Shown here: positions 16,822 to 25,686 of the stretch, piece after piece
How the letters are laid out: each line of letters begins with the position of its first letter
Position numbering within the stretch: position 1 is the stretch's first letter
Source of the DNA: CAVVKW01 sp963749035
Lineage (GTDB): Bacteria; Verrucomicrobiota; Verrucomicrobiia; Chthoniobacterales; JAATET01
Length of the DNA: 64,000 nucleotides
Direction: 5' to 3'
Assembly (NCBI GenBank): GCA_963749035.1
Contig: CAVVKW010000004.1
Location: forward strand, 496,001 to 560,000
Position numbers and translations under genes: made by a program
The notes under the pieces: model-generated
Told to the model about the DNA's origin: nothing
Database searches by the model: none
The model's input: the letters and a program-made list of their open reading frames with translations, nothing else

Positions 16822-17099
16822 TGCGCGAAGACGCGAAGGGGCGAAGGGGCGAAGGGGCGAAGGGGCGAAGGGGCGAAGGGGCGAAGACGCGAAGGGGCGA
16901 AGGGGCGAAGGGGCGAAGGGGCGAAGGGTTTCACGCAGAAACGCAGAGGATGAGAGGTTCTCGAGTGCGCTTGGGATTGCGCGGTCCGATGGTGACAGCT
17001 GGATGTAGCAAATCTCAAAGTGCCGCCGATTTGCTCTCTGTGGCTCTGCGTGAAATTTGGGTCTCCCGAAGTTCTTCGCGGCTTCGCGGCTTCGCGTGA
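16822..17099. repeat. Inverted-repeat element with 8-bp tandem array (MITE-like)
   Basis: The left arm begins with GCGCGAAGACGCGAAGG and expands into about a dozen copies of the 8-mer GCGAAGGG (16824-16928), broken twice by GACGCGAAG variants, then TTTCACGCAGAAACGCAGAG. The right arm is the inverse: CTCTGTGGCTCTGCGTGAAA (about 17036-17055), then CTTCGCGGCTTCGCGG near 17075 ending CGTGAG. About 95 bases of non-repeat DNA lie between the arms. It fills the gap between the convergent sulfotransferase and flippase genes and has no credible coding frame. A copy of the right arm recurs near 33.17-33.19 kb. Confidence 0.75.
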
Positions 17100-17108
17100 G
17101 TCCGATCA

Positions 17109-18128
17109 TTATTCGCTGTTGGCAGGTCGCACGGGATTTGATTTCCGGTAGAACGCGAGGACGATGCCGCCGACGAGGGCCCAGAAGCTCCAGCAGAGGA
17201 AGCCGCCCATCGAGACAAGGACGGCGGTCTCGATCGGGATGTTGGCGAGTGCGCCGAGGAGGTATTCGAACGTTTTCTCCCGAACGCCGAGGCCGGAGAC
17301 GGAAATGGGCATCGAGATCAGAGCTTCGACGATCGGCATGGCGGAGAGCATGGCGGGAAGAGAGATTGGGGCGTCGAGTGCGCGGGCGGCTCCGTAATAC
17401 GTGAAGTAGAATGCGAAGATGGAGATGAAGGAGATGGCGACCGCTTTGAGTGTCGCCTGCCATTGTTCGCGCATTTGGACGAAGGCGGCCTGCATGTCGT
17501 TGGCGACGGAGCGTAATCTGCCGGGGAGCGGGAGCCAGGCGGGGATCGGGAAGCGGGAGATGGCGATGCAGATGGCGATGCCAATCACGGCGAGGGAGAC
17601 GTAGCCGATCAGGAACCAGAACATGACGGCGGTCACGGGATGGGCGAGAAAGGTGTTGGCGCGGTCGAGGGTGAAGAAGGCGGTGGCCGCGAGGAGGGCA
17701 CCGAGTCCGCTCATGTGATCCATGGCGATGCTCATGAGAGCGGCAGTCTTCCGTTCGGGGTATTCGCGAATGACGCAGACGGCTTTCGCGGCGTCGCCTC
17801 CGGTGGCGCCGAGTAAAAAGAGGTCGAAGAAGTGACCGATCAGATACACCGACGCGAGGCGGCGCCAGGTCAGGTGAAGGCCGAGCATTTCGAGGAAGAC
17901 GCGCCATCGGATCATGCCGGCGCTGACGCCGACGGCCGCACTGAAGATCGCGATGCCGATCCAGGTCACGTTCGCGTCGGCGATCAGATTGAAGAGATCG
18001 TTCCGGCTGCTGATGTCGGACGCGATCCAGATCAGAAGACCGACGGAGATCGCGAGCTGAAGGACAGAGATCACGACGCGCTTGCCGGGGGGTTCGGACT
18101 TCTGAAGTGGGGAGGCGTCGCTGGTCAT
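17109..18128 (-). CDS. Flippase-like membrane protein (LPG synthase TM family)
   Basis: 339 residues with about eight membrane helices. The pattern matches the lysylphosphatidylglycerol synthase transmembrane/UPF0104 family: GHFFDLFLLGATGGDAAKA near residue 95 and the late PISVSGLGVREKTFEYLL. It lacks the cytosolic aminoacyltransferase domain of MprF, so it is more likely a lipid or glycolipid flippase-like protein than an aminoacyl-PG synthase. It lies 18 bases downstream of the MauE/DoxX gene, in one leftward run with it and the GH5 gene. Confidence 0.8.
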   Translation of the reverse strand: MTSDASPLQKSEPPGKRVVISVLQLAISVGLLIWIASDISSRNDLFNLIADANVTWIGIAIFSAAVGVSAGMIRWRVFLEMLGLHLTWRRLASVYLIGHFFDLFLLGATGGDAAKAVCVIREYPERKTAALMSIAMDHMSGLGALLAATAFFTLDRANTFLAHPVTAVMFWFLIGYVSLAVIGIAICIAISRFPIPAWLPLPGRLRSVANDMQAAFVQMREQWQATLKAVAISFISIFAFYFTYYGAARALDAPISLPAMLSAMPIVEALISMPISVSGLGVREKTFEYLLGALANIPIETAVLVSMGGFLCWSFWALVGGIVLAFYRKSNPVRPANSE

Positions 18129-18146
18129 CGGAGTTCCGTGAGTGCC

Positions 18147-18581
18147 TCAATTTCGCCGGCTCACGACTCGCGTGCTGCGGACGGCGAGAGCGAGAGTAAG
18201 TGCCAGGAGGATGACGTTACGAACGAGGGCCACGACCATCTTGGAAAGTGAGGGTGGGGATTCGCCGAAGCAGCCGCAGTCGACGATCAGACCCTGGCTC
18301 AGCGCCCATGCGAGGGCTCCGATGAACGTGAAGAGGAGGAGAGCGGCGAGGGCGGCGCCCAGGCGGGCGGTTGGAGGGATGAGGAGGAGAAGGGCGGCAA
18401 GGATCTCTACCCAAGGCAGGAGATTTGCGAACGCGGTGACGATCGTCGGTGGGAGGATCGAGAACGTGGCGATGGTGATGGCGAAACCCTCGCTGGCTCC
18501 TGCTTTGATGAGACCGGCGGTAAGAAAAAGTCCGGCGAGCAGGAGGCGAGAGCCCCAGATAAAAACGGTGAGCGGCCTCAA
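18147..18581 (-). CDS. MauE/DoxX-family membrane protein
   Basis: 144 residues from a TTG start 15 bases after the glycosidase stop. Four hydrophobic helices (about 5-25, 48-68, 73-95, 115-135) and the conserved DCGCFGE motif near residue 102 match the MauE/DoxX-like methylamine-utilisation group, whose paired cysteines may be redox active. No mau genes are near, so a role in methylamine use is unlikely. The upstream sequence shows no clear ribosome-binding site and the start is uncertain. Confidence 0.75.
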   Translation of the reverse strand: MRPLTVFIWGSRLLLAGLFLTAGLIKAGASEGFAITIATFSILPPTIVTAFANLLPWVEILAALLLLIPPTARLGAALAALLLFTFIGALAWALSQGLIVDCGCFGESPPSLSKMVVALVRNVILLALTLALAVRSTRVVSRRN

Positions 18582-18596
18582 GGGGAAGCGATCCGG

Positions 18597-20141
18597 CTAT
18601 TCGTTTTTGTCGAGCCAGGAGCGGACGACTTCGGCGCGATCGGTTCGCTCGCCGGCCTCGGGCTGAATGGCGGGGGAGTAGGGGAGGTTGGCGAGCTCCA
18701 GACTCCACTCCGGCGATTCGCGGAAGGCGTGGTAGGTCCAGTCCCAGCCATATTCTTCGAAGAGGGCAATGTTATCGGCGAGGTATTGCGCGGCGCCGGG
18801 TGCCCAGCGGGGAACGCTGAATTCGCCGACGAGAATGTGGACGTTGTGTTTGAGCTGAAAGTCGCGGACGGGCTGGAGTTTGCGGCGGAGGGCGTCGCGG
18901 TCGAAGGGGCGGTCGTTCCACGTGCCGGGATAGGTGGGTTTATCGTCCGGGTTGATCCACGAGCGGTCGATGCCTTGGTGAGTGTATTCGTGGGGCCAAT
19001 ACATGTGCACTTGGTAGATGACGCGAGGGACGTCGATGGGTTCCATCCAGACGAACGCTTCCGGTGAATCCCACTGATCGACCTCGATCAGGATGGGGGT
19101 GTCGGGATCGATCTTGCGGATGGCTTCGGCGGTTCGTTTTTGAAGCTGCCACCAATTGTTGACGCCTGCGGGGGCGGGTCGATTTTGGACCGGTTCGTTG
19201 AGGGGGTCGTAGGCCCAAAGGGCGGGATGGTCCTTAAAGCGGGTCGCGAGTTCCTTCCAGATTTCGACGAAAACGTCCTGCAGCTTCTGGTCGGTCAGCA
19301 TGGTGAGCGTGCCATCGGCGAGTCGTCCACCGGGCGGAGCGTGAAGGTCGACGATGACGCGGATGCCCGCTTCCTGGGCGCGGTCGAGAACGGTTTGAAG
19401 TTCCGTCGCTTTCTTATCCAGCCACGGTCCGTAGATGGTCTGGTCGGCGGGAATGGCGGTGCGTTCCCAGTCCGGGTTGATGAGTTGCCAGCGGAGGAGA
19501 TTGACGTTCCATTCCTCGAGAACGTCGAAATCGTTGGGATCGTAAGCGGCGGGGCCGACGAAGCCACGGAGGCGGGGGAGATCGTGACCGCGGAAGGCGG
19601 GGTTGTCGAAGGTGCCGGGGCGGCGCCGGAGGACCTCGACGGTGAGGTTGGCGATCCACGCGGTGCCGGAGCATTCCTGCATGCCGATCTGGAGGACGCC
19701 GTCGCTGGCATCGGAATCAACGCGGATGAGGAGGGAAGAGCGTTGCCACGGAAAGGTCCCGTAGAGCAGGCCTTCGTTGAACCACTTTGGCCCCTCGGCG
19801 ACGGACTGGTAGTGGAGTTGGCATTTGATGCCGTTGTAGTCGAGTTCGGGCTTGGTGACTTGATCGGCGCGGACGTCGTAGGTCAGCAGGATCTCGTGGT
19901 CACGGAGCGGGACAACGTCGAGCGGGATGGTGACGAGGTGATTTTTCGCGACCTCGGCTGGAATGACGTCCACTCGGAGAGCCTGGCCTCCGGTCGGACC
20001 CTCGGGCACCCACCCCATGCTGGGCGGGAGGTCGGGCGTCGTCTGGGGAGTGAGAAGAAAAACGGTGCCTGGCTCGATCGCGAAGAGTGCGCCGAGCGGC
20101 GCGAGGGCGATCGCGAGGGACGCGAGGAGGTGGCGGCGCAT
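18597..20141 (-). CDS. Secreted GH5-type glycosidase (cellulase family)
   Basis: 514 residues. A signal peptide (MRRHLLASLAIALAPLGALFA) is followed by a beta-rich N-terminal module of about 160 residues and a TIM barrel. The barrel shows GH5 landmarks: VNLLRWQLINPDW (conserved Arg), VIVDLHAPPGG, YDPLNEPV (Asn-Glu, acid/base, near 300), YQVHMYWPHEY and HILVGEFSVP (nucleophile Glu near 435). It should hydrolyse a beta-glucan or mannan outside the cytoplasm. The N-terminal module may bind carbohydrate. First gene of a short leftward run. Confidence 0.85.
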   Translation of the reverse strand: MRRHLLASLAIALAPLGALFAIEPGTVFLLTPQTTPDLPPSMGWVPEGPTGGQALRVDVIPAEVAKNHLVTIPLDVVPLRDHEILLTYDVRADQVTKPELDYNGIKCQLHYQSVAEGPKWFNEGLLYGTFPWQRSSLLIRVDSDASDGVLQIGMQECSGTAWIANLTVEVLRRRPGTFDNPAFRGHDLPRLRGFVGPAAYDPNDFDVLEEWNVNLLRWQLINPDWERTAIPADQTIYGPWLDKKATELQTVLDRAQEAGIRVIVDLHAPPGGRLADGTLTMLTDQKLQDVFVEIWKELATRFKDHPALWAYDPLNEPVQNRPAPAGVNNWWQLQKRTAEAIRKIDPDTPILIEVDQWDSPEAFVWMEPIDVPRVIYQVHMYWPHEYTHQGIDRSWINPDDKPTYPGTWNDRPFDRDALRRKLQPVRDFQLKHNVHILVGEFSVPRWAPGAAQYLADNIALFEEYGWDWTYHAFRESPEWSLELANLPYSPAIQPEAGERTDRAEVVRSWLDKNE

Positions 20142-20188
20142 GAGAATTTATTACCGCAGACTCCCGGGGAGGGCAAACGCGTGCAGCC

Positions 20189-21070
20189 TCAATCGAGGTG
20201 GCCGCTTTGTCGCAGAGCGGTGACGATCTCAGCGGCGGCGGTGCTGCGATTCAGAGCGTAAAGGTGGAGGCCGGGGCTGCCGTCCTCGAGGAGTTGGCGG
20301 CAGAGGTCGATGGTGTAGGCCATGCCGCGTTTCCGCATTTCCACGCGATTGTCGGCGACGGGTTCGAGCGTGGCACGGAGGTCTTCGGGGACGGTGGCCT
20401 GACAGATTTTGCAAAAACGGGTGAGGGCTCCCCAGTCGATGACCGGAAGGATGCCGGGAATGATGCGGGCAGGGCGGCCGATGTGGGTGGAAGTTTCCTG
20501 GACGAGCGAGCGATAGAGGTCGGCACTGAAGAAACACTGGGTGATGGCCGCGGCGGAACCCTTCTCGAACTTCCGTCCGAGGTTCGCGAGGTCAGCTTCG
20601 CGCGACGGGGCGTCGGGGTGCATCTCTGGAAAGGCGGCGCAAAGAACGGCGAAGCGACCGTCGCATTGGATGAGATCGATCAGGTCGGTCGCGTAGGCGC
20701 AGCCACCATCGGTGGGGGTGAAGCGTTCCGCTCCCCTGGGCGGATCACCGCGGAGTGCGAGCAGGTTCGCGATGCCGTGACCGGCGTATTCGTCGAAGAG
20801 TTCTCGCAGTTCGGATTTGGTCGCGTTGACGCAGGTGAGGTGCGCCATGGTGGGGATGCCGGAGTTTTTCGCAATGTGCTCGATGACCTCGCGAGTTTTC
20901 TCGCGGGTGCCGCCGCCGGCTCCGTAGGTGACGGAGACGAAGTCCGGGCCGAGCGGGACGAGTTGGTCGATCGTATCCTCGAGCGTGTGCCAGCCGCGTT
21001 CGCTCTTCGGTGGGAAGAATTCGAAGGAGAGGGTGCGGGGCTTCTGAGCAAAAAGTTCGTCGAGTCGCAT
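20189..21070 (-). CDS. metF: Methylenetetrahydrofolate reductase
   Basis: 293 residues, FAD barrel enzyme that makes 5-methyl-THF for methionine synthesis. Diagnostic segments are FEFFPPKSERG with the catalytic Glu, the FVSVTYGAGGGTRE loop, HLTCVNAT, LALRGDPP and the late GLHLYALNR. The ATG at 21070 gives the standard MetF N-terminus; the frame stays open upstream through a low-complexity stretch that I do not count. The queA stop lies 107 bases upstream on the same strand. Confidence 0.93.
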   Translation of the reverse strand: MRLDELFAQKPRTLSFEFFPPKSERGWHTLEDTIDQLVPLGPDFVSVTYGAGGGTREKTREVIEHIAKNSGIPTMAHLTCVNATKSELRELFDEYAGHGIANLLALRGDPPRGAERFTPTDGGCAYATDLIDLIQCDGRFAVLCAAFPEMHPDAPSREADLANLGRKFEKGSAAAITQCFFSADLYRSLVQETSTHIGRPARIIPGILPVIDWGALTRFCKICQATVPEDLRATLEPVADNRVEMRKRGMAYTIDLCRQLLEDGSPGLHLYALNRSTAAAEIVTALRQSGHLD

Positions 21071-21177
21071 AGCGGTTGGGGACGATACGCGCGTCGGGGG
21101 AGTTGGGCAACGTTGATGGAGGAGGCAACAAGAAGACGCGAAGGGCCTTGCTCGGAGCCGCAAGGGGAATGAGACCA

Positions 21178-22149
21178 TTACAGAATCAACATGCAGTCGC
21201 CGTAGCTGTAGAAGCGGTAGCGTTCGCGGATGGCCTCTTCGTAGGCGGTCCGGATGAGGTCTCGGCCGGCGAAGGCGCTGACGAGCATGAGGAGGGTGCT
21301 TTTTGGGAGGTGGAAGTTTGTGAGGAGAACGTCGAAACGAGTGAGTTCGATCGGGGGGTGGAGAAAGATGCTGGTGCGGCCGGAGGTGGGGAGGATGGGG
21401 CCGGGGGGTTGGCTTTCGAGGACGCGGGTGGTGGTGGTGCCGATGGCAACGATGCGAGTGGCCGTGTTGATCGCGGTGGCGGCGGATTCGCTGATCGTGT
21501 AGCGCTCCTCGTGCATTTGGTGATCGGTGAGTTCGTCGACCTTGACCGGTTGAAAGGTGCCTTGGCCGACGTGAAGGGTGAGGAACGTGTGGGGGATACG
21601 CTCGAGGACCCCGGGGGTGAAGTGGAGACCGGCGGTGGGAGCCGCGACCGAGCCGGGGTCGTCGGCGTAAACGGTCTGGTAGCGCTCGTCGTCCGCAGCG
21701 TCGGCTGCGCGGCCCATGTAGGGCGGGATGGGAAGTTCGCCGTGGGCGTCGAAGTCGATGGGCTGCTCGAGGCGAATGACGCGCTCACCCCCGGGGAGGA
21801 CCTCAAGGACGTGGCCGGTCGTGCCGCCGACGGAGACGGTGCCGCCGGGGCGGAGCTTCTTTCCGGGACGGGCGAGGACAATCCATTCGTTGGGAGCGCG
21901 TTCCTCGAGGAAGAGGAATTCGATCCGGTTGTCGTCGGAATGGAGTCGGGCGCGGAGGACGCGGGAATCGTTCAGCACGGTCAGATCACCGGGCTGAAGA
22001 AAGGTAGGGAAGTCCGAAAAATAGTGATGGGAAATGCGGCCGGAGGCTCGGTCCAGGACCAGCATGCGCGAGGCGGCGCGGTCGGGGAGCGGGTGGGACG
22101 CGATGAGGTCGGACGGGAGCGCGTAGTCGTAGTCGGAGGTTCGGTTCAA
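21178..22149 (-). CDS. queA: tRNA preQ1(34) S-adenosylmethionine ribosyltransferase-isomerase
   Basis: 323 residues. It transfers the ribosyl part of SAM to preQ1 in the wobble position during queuosine synthesis. Typical QueA segments: RTSDYDYALPSDLIA at the N-terminus, LNDSRVLRARL, PPYMGR, ERYQTVYA, VAAPTAGLHFT, LHVGQGTFQPVK and the C-terminal FYSYGDCMLIL. The start is TTG, supported because the encoded N-terminus coincides with the family's. Just upstream lies a short GGAATGC-type repeat. Confidence 0.95.
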   Translation of the reverse strand: MNRTSDYDYALPSDLIASHPLPDRAASRMLVLDRASGRISHHYFSDFPTFLQPGDLTVLNDSRVLRARLHSDDNRIEFLFLEERAPNEWIVLARPGKKLRPGGTVSVGGTTGHVLEVLPGGERVIRLEQPIDFDAHGELPIPPYMGRAADAADDERYQTVYADDPGSVAAPTAGLHFTPGVLERIPHTFLTLHVGQGTFQPVKVDELTDHQMHEERYTISESAATAINTATRIVAIGTTTTRVLESQPPGPILPTSGRTSIFLHPPIELTRFDVLLTNFHLPKSTLLMLVSAFAGRDLIRTAYEEAIRERYRFYSYGDCMLIL

Positions 22150-22185
22150 TGGGGAATGCGGAATGCGGAATGCTGAATGAGAAAT
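22150..22185. repeat. Short GGAATGC tandem repeat
   Basis: Between queA and the glycosyltransferase fusion are several imperfect copies of a 7-mer of the form GGAATGC (AATGCGGAATGCGGAATGCT and neighbours). It immediately precedes the queA TTG start on the minus strand and may affect its translation. It resembles the GTGATTGG-type simple repeats at 8.93 and 12.58 kb in base composition and in position next to a start codon. Confidence 0.55.
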
Positions 22186-22204
22186 GAGCGAGGCCGCTTT
22201 GGCG

Positions 22205-24694
22205 CTACTTGATGACTCGGGTCAGTCCGACGCGTTGGGCACTGGCTTCGAAGAGTTCGGCGACGCGTTTCTTCAGTTTACGAAGATTCGTGAAGAGCAT
22301 GAGGAGAAAGAGCGCGTAGGGGATTTGCACCCAGAGATCGAGGCCGGGGTTCTCGATCTGGCGCAGGATGAGGGCGCTGAACAAGACGAGATTGACCAGA
22401 AAGGTGGTGGCGACCATGTGGGTGGTGAGGCGGACGCGGGTAAGCGCTTTGGGTCCGCCGTGATATTCGGTGACGGAGGCGGCTCGGATGCCCCACCAAA
22501 AGCTCCCGTAAATTTGGACGTCCCAGTCGTTCCAGCCGGTGTCGGTCGAGTAGCTCCAGCCTTCGGTTTCAAGCGCGTCGATGGCTTTCGGGAGGAGGGC
22601 TTCACGACCGATGCCTTCTTCGCTCCAAAAATTGAGATTGGTGATGCTGCCGCGACGTGAGGGTTTGAAATTGTCTTCGTGGGACTCGATGACGGAAGGC
22701 GGGGTGCGTTTGTATTTGAGCCAGGTGTAGTAACGCGCCCAGCCGCGGGCGAGGGGTTGGGTGAAGGCGAGGAAGGTGACGAGCAGGCGGGCGAGGATGG
22801 TGTCGTATTTCGGCTCGAGCTTCGCGTGAATCATGTAGGAGAGCGCGACGAGGAACGTGCCGCCGATCATGAGGTAGGGGACGATTCGGAGAAGCGGGAA
22901 CGGGATCGAGACAACGAAGATGAACGCGGTGAGGACGACCCATTCGATGCTGCTGAGGTAGGCCGCGATCTCGGACTGCGGGGTGGGATAGATGCTTTGG
23001 AAGAGTCCTTCGCCGAAGACGCCGTGGTAGATGCGGGGCTTGTTGATGAGCCAGGTGAAGCGGGGGGCACCGTAGATCTGGCCGCGCCACTTGGCGGTGC
23101 CGGTGGGGCCGAAGAAGACGAGGTGCTTGAAGCGGAGCATCGACTCGGCCTCGCCGTAGCCTTCCTGCTGTTTTCGAAAGGCTTTGAGGGTGAAGCGGCG
23201 GTAGTGCCAAACGATGGCGGAGGGAGAGAACGCGATGTTGCCGCCCTCCTGTTGGAGTCGCCAGCAGAAGTCCACGTCGTCGCCCGCCTTGCGATACTCC
23301 GGATCGAAGCCGCCGACGAGGTCGAAGGCCCACTTGTGGAAGGCCATGTTGCAGCCCGGGATGTGCTCGGCGATGACGTCGGTAAGGAGGACGTGACTCG
23401 GGCCGCCGGGGGCGGCGGCAACGCAGGCTTGGATCCAGTCCTCGGCGGGCGGGGAGATGTTCGGGCCGCCGACGCCGGCGAAGTCGCCGCTGGTGAGGGT
23501 GTTGACGAGGTAGTAGAGCCAATCGGGGTCGGCCATGCAGTCGGAGTCCGTGTAGGCGATGATCTCGCCGGAGGCGGCACGGGCGCCGACGTTGCGGGCG
23601 ACGGAGAGGCCGCAATTCGTCTGGCGGATACTGACGACCCACGGGTGGCGGGCGGCGATCTCGGGGGTGTTGTCGGTGGAGCCGTCGTCGACGAGAACGA
23701 CCTCGTAGTCGGGGTAATCGACGAGGTGGAGCGATTCGAGGCAACGGTCGAGCGTCTTGGCGCCGTTGTAGGAACAAACGATAACGGAGACCCGGGGGTA
23801 GCGCTCGAGCTTGACCTTTCGGGTCATCGGCTCGGTGCCGGAGAAGAGGTCGCGGACGGCGGCGAGGGATTTTTTCGGAGTGCGGTCGCGACGAACGAGG
23901 CCGAAATTCCAATCGAGAATCTCCATGCCACCGCGGAACCATTCGTCGGTCCAGGCGTAGAGAACGGTGCCGGCGAGACCGCCTCGGACGACGCTCTCGA
24001 TGTGCCAGGTGAGCATCTCGGTCTGCTCGTCCTCGGTGTGGCGAATGGTGTCCATGCCGAATTCGCCCATGACGAGGGGGCGGTCCTCGGCGAGATTCTG
24101 GAGGCGGGCGAGGTAGCGGTCGAAGTCGTCCTGCCGGTGGAGGTAAACGTTGAAGGTGTAGAAATCGACGTTCTGGGGAAGGAGGTATTCAGTGGGCGGG
24201 TAGCTCGCGTAGGAGAAAAGGGCGGTCGGGTCGGCCTTGCGGCCCTCGTTGATGAGGAGTTCGACGAATTCCGTGACTTCACGAGCGCCTTGCCAGCGGA
24301 CGATCGAGGAGGGAATCTCGTTACCGACGAGGTAGCCGAAGATGGCGGGATGGCCCGCATTTTTGCGAACTCCTTCGCGGACCGAGCGGATCACCTCGCG
24401 GCGGACCTTGGCGTCACGGAGGAACTCGATGTGTTCGGCCCACGGGAGGGTGACCAGGATGCGGATTCCGTGTTCGGCGCAGGCGTCGAGGAGCCAAGGA
24501 GGGGGGACGTAATAGACGCGAAGGAGGTTGATCCCGGTCTCGGCCATGATCGCGAGGTCGCGCGCGGCGGAGTCGGGCGTGCCAAAATATTCGTCGTTCT
24601 CGTCGGGAGCGAACGGACCGTAGGTAACGCCCTTGATGAAGAACTTCCGATCTCCTTCGAAGAAAAATTTGGCCCGGACTCGGATCGGCTCCAT
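22205..24694 (-). CDS. Glycosidase-like barrel fused to GT2 glycosyltransferase
   Basis: 829 residues. Residues 1-290 form a clan GH-A-like barrel: FIKGVTYGPF, INLLRVYYVPP, YLVGNEIPSS (acid/base Glu near 125), LVMGEFGMD (nucleophile Glu near 210) and LYAWTDEWF. Residues 300-570 are a family 2 glycosyltransferase: VSVIVCSYNG, DDGSTDNTP, YTDSDCMADP and GGFDPEYRKAGDDVDFCWR. Membrane helices follow near 583-635 and 765-800. There is no export signal before the barrel, so its side of the membrane is unclear. Analogous GH-GT2 fusions occur in NdvC-type beta-glucan synthesis. The ATG at 24694 is chosen over a TTG 15 bases upstream. Product unknown, likely a surface glycan. Confidence 0.83.
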   Translation of the reverse strand: MEPIRVRAKFFFEGDRKFFIKGVTYGPFAPDENDEYFGTPDSAARDLAIMAETGINLLRVYYVPPPWLLDACAEHGIRILVTLPWAEHIEFLRDAKVRREVIRSVREGVRKNAGHPAIFGYLVGNEIPSSIVRWQGAREVTEFVELLINEGRKADPTALFSYASYPPTEYLLPQNVDFYTFNVYLHRQDDFDRYLARLQNLAEDRPLVMGEFGMDTIRHTEDEQTEMLTWHIESVVRGGLAGTVLYAWTDEWFRGGMEILDWNFGLVRRDRTPKKSLAAVRDLFSGTEPMTRKVKLERYPRVSVIVCSYNGAKTLDRCLESLHLVDYPDYEVVLVDDGSTDNTPEIAARHPWVVSIRQTNCGLSVARNVGARAASGEIIAYTDSDCMADPDWLYYLVNTLTSGDFAGVGGPNISPPAEDWIQACVAAAPGGPSHVLLTDVIAEHIPGCNMAFHKWAFDLVGGFDPEYRKAGDDVDFCWRLQQEGGNIAFSPSAIVWHYRRFTLKAFRKQQEGYGEAESMLRFKHLVFFGPTGTAKWRGQIYGAPRFTWLINKPRIYHGVFGEGLFQSIYPTPQSEIAAYLSSIEWVVLTAFIFVVSIPFPLLRIVPYLMIGGTFLVALSYMIHAKLEPKYDTILARLLVTFLAFTQPLARGWARYYTWLKYKRTPPSVIESHEDNFKPSRRGSITNLNFWSEEGIGREALLPKAIDALETEGWSYSTDTGWNDWDVQIYGSFWWGIRAASVTEYHGGPKALTRVRLTTHMVATTFLVNLVLFSALILRQIENPGLDLWVQIPYALFLLMLFTNLRKLKKRVAELFEASAQRVGLTRVIK

Positions 24695-24896
24695 CGTTTG
24701 CACCGGCAAGGGCTTAGCGCGTTCCGGGCGGGATTCAATGTTTTCCCTCTCCGTGATAGCGCGGACTTAAAATGCGGAGTCTTCTTGCCGTCGCCTTGCC
24801 TTCGTCGGGTTGGACGCTAAGCTCTGCGGTTATGAGAATTCGGAGGTTCCGAGCGGAAAGTGCGACGACGGAAATCCTACGCGAGGCGGCAAGGTC

Positions 24897-25607
24897 TTGA
24901 AACGGATCGCGCGATTTTTGTGGAGCGGCGGTCGGCGGGTCGCCGAGGTGTCGTCCGTCGGGCCGGTGCGGGTCGTGGTCTTCGATTTCGACGGCACGTT
25001 GGCGGACACGTTTCAGACGAGTTGGGAGATCCTGAACTCGATGGCGAAGGACTTCAAATACCGCCCTCTGCTGGCCGAAGAAATTGACGGAGCGAGGGAT
25101 CTCTCGACTCGAGGGATGATCCGATTGCTCGGGATTCCGAAGCGAAAGCTCCCGGCGATCTCGCGTCAGGGCGTGCGTTTGTTGAAAGAATGCATTCACG
25201 AGATCGAGCCGCTGCCGGGGATTCCGGAAATGCTGAAGAATTTGAATGATCGCGGTCTGCGGATGGGCGTCGTCACGTCGAACTCGGTGGAGAACGTCCA
25301 GGCGTTTGCCGAGAACCATGACCTCGAGGTCTTCGAGTTCGTTCGGAGCAGTTCTCGGCTGGGGGGGAAGGCGAGGGAGATCCGGAAGGTGATGCGGCGG
25401 CTGGGATTCCGGGCGGCTGATGCGCTTTACGTTGGAGACGAAACGAGGGACATCGAGGCTTGTCGGTCGGCTGGGATCCGCTGTGCGGCGGTGACGTGGG
25501 GATACAATTCGCAGAAGGCTTTGGAGGCGCAGCGGCCTCACTGGATGCTGGAGAGGCCGGAGGAACTGGTCGGCTTGATCGAAACGCTTGAAGCGAAGGC
25601 TGAATGA
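24897..25607 (+). CDS. HAD-superfamily phosphatase (phosphoglycolate phosphatase-like)
   Basis: About 236 residues. Motif I VVFDFDGTLADT, motif II VVTSNS, a Lys region in SSRLGGKAREI and motif IV YVGDETRDIEA define a subclass IA HAD hydrolase; Asp of DFDGT is the nucleophile. Substrate unknown; phosphoglycolate or pyrophosphate are common for this group. The start is uncertain: the TTG at 24897 follows an AAGG stretch, but the frame is open from 24810. Transcribed divergently from the glycosyltransferase fusion and convergent with the aminotransferase. Confidence 0.8.
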   Translation: MKRIARFLWSGGRRVAEVSSVGPVRVVVFDFDGTLADTFQTSWEILNSMAKDFKYRPLLAEEIDGARDLSTRGMIRLLGIPKRKLPAISRQGVRLLKECIHEIEPLPGIPEMLKNLNDRGLRMGVVTSNSVENVQAFAENHDLEVFEFVRSSSRLGGKAREIRKVMRRLGFRAADALYVGDETRDIEACRSAGIRCAAVTWGYNSQKALEAQRPHWMLERPEELVGLIETLEAKAE

Positions 25608-25636
25608 AGTGGGCTCGCAATAGGCGGACAGCAAAA

Positions 25637-25664
25637 GGGCGTCGACGCTTTCGCACCGACGCCC
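25637..25664 (-). terminator. Intrinsic terminator of the aminotransferase gene
   Basis: On the minus strand, GGGCGTCG and CGACGCCC form an 8-bp GC-rich stem with a 12-base loop, immediately followed by TTTTGC. It lies 22 bases after the aminotransferase stop. On the plus strand the stem is followed by GATTGAAAAAG, so it is a poor terminator for the convergent HAD gene. Confidence 0.7.
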
Positions 25665-25686
25665 GATTGAAAAAGAGACGCTCGAG

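Noticed and set aside
16824..16928. Tandem array considered as CRISPR
   Set aside because: The unit is only 8 bases, copies are contiguous without spacers, and there are no cas genes in the window.
19140..20261. Plus-strand open frame opposite the GH5 gene
   Set aside because: It is the complement of a well-supported glycosidase with signal peptide and both catalytic Glu; the product has no domain.
21071..21177. SAM riboswitch upstream of metF
   Set aside because: The 107-base gap has no recognisable SAM-I or SAM-II core or terminator hairpin; metF simply follows queA.
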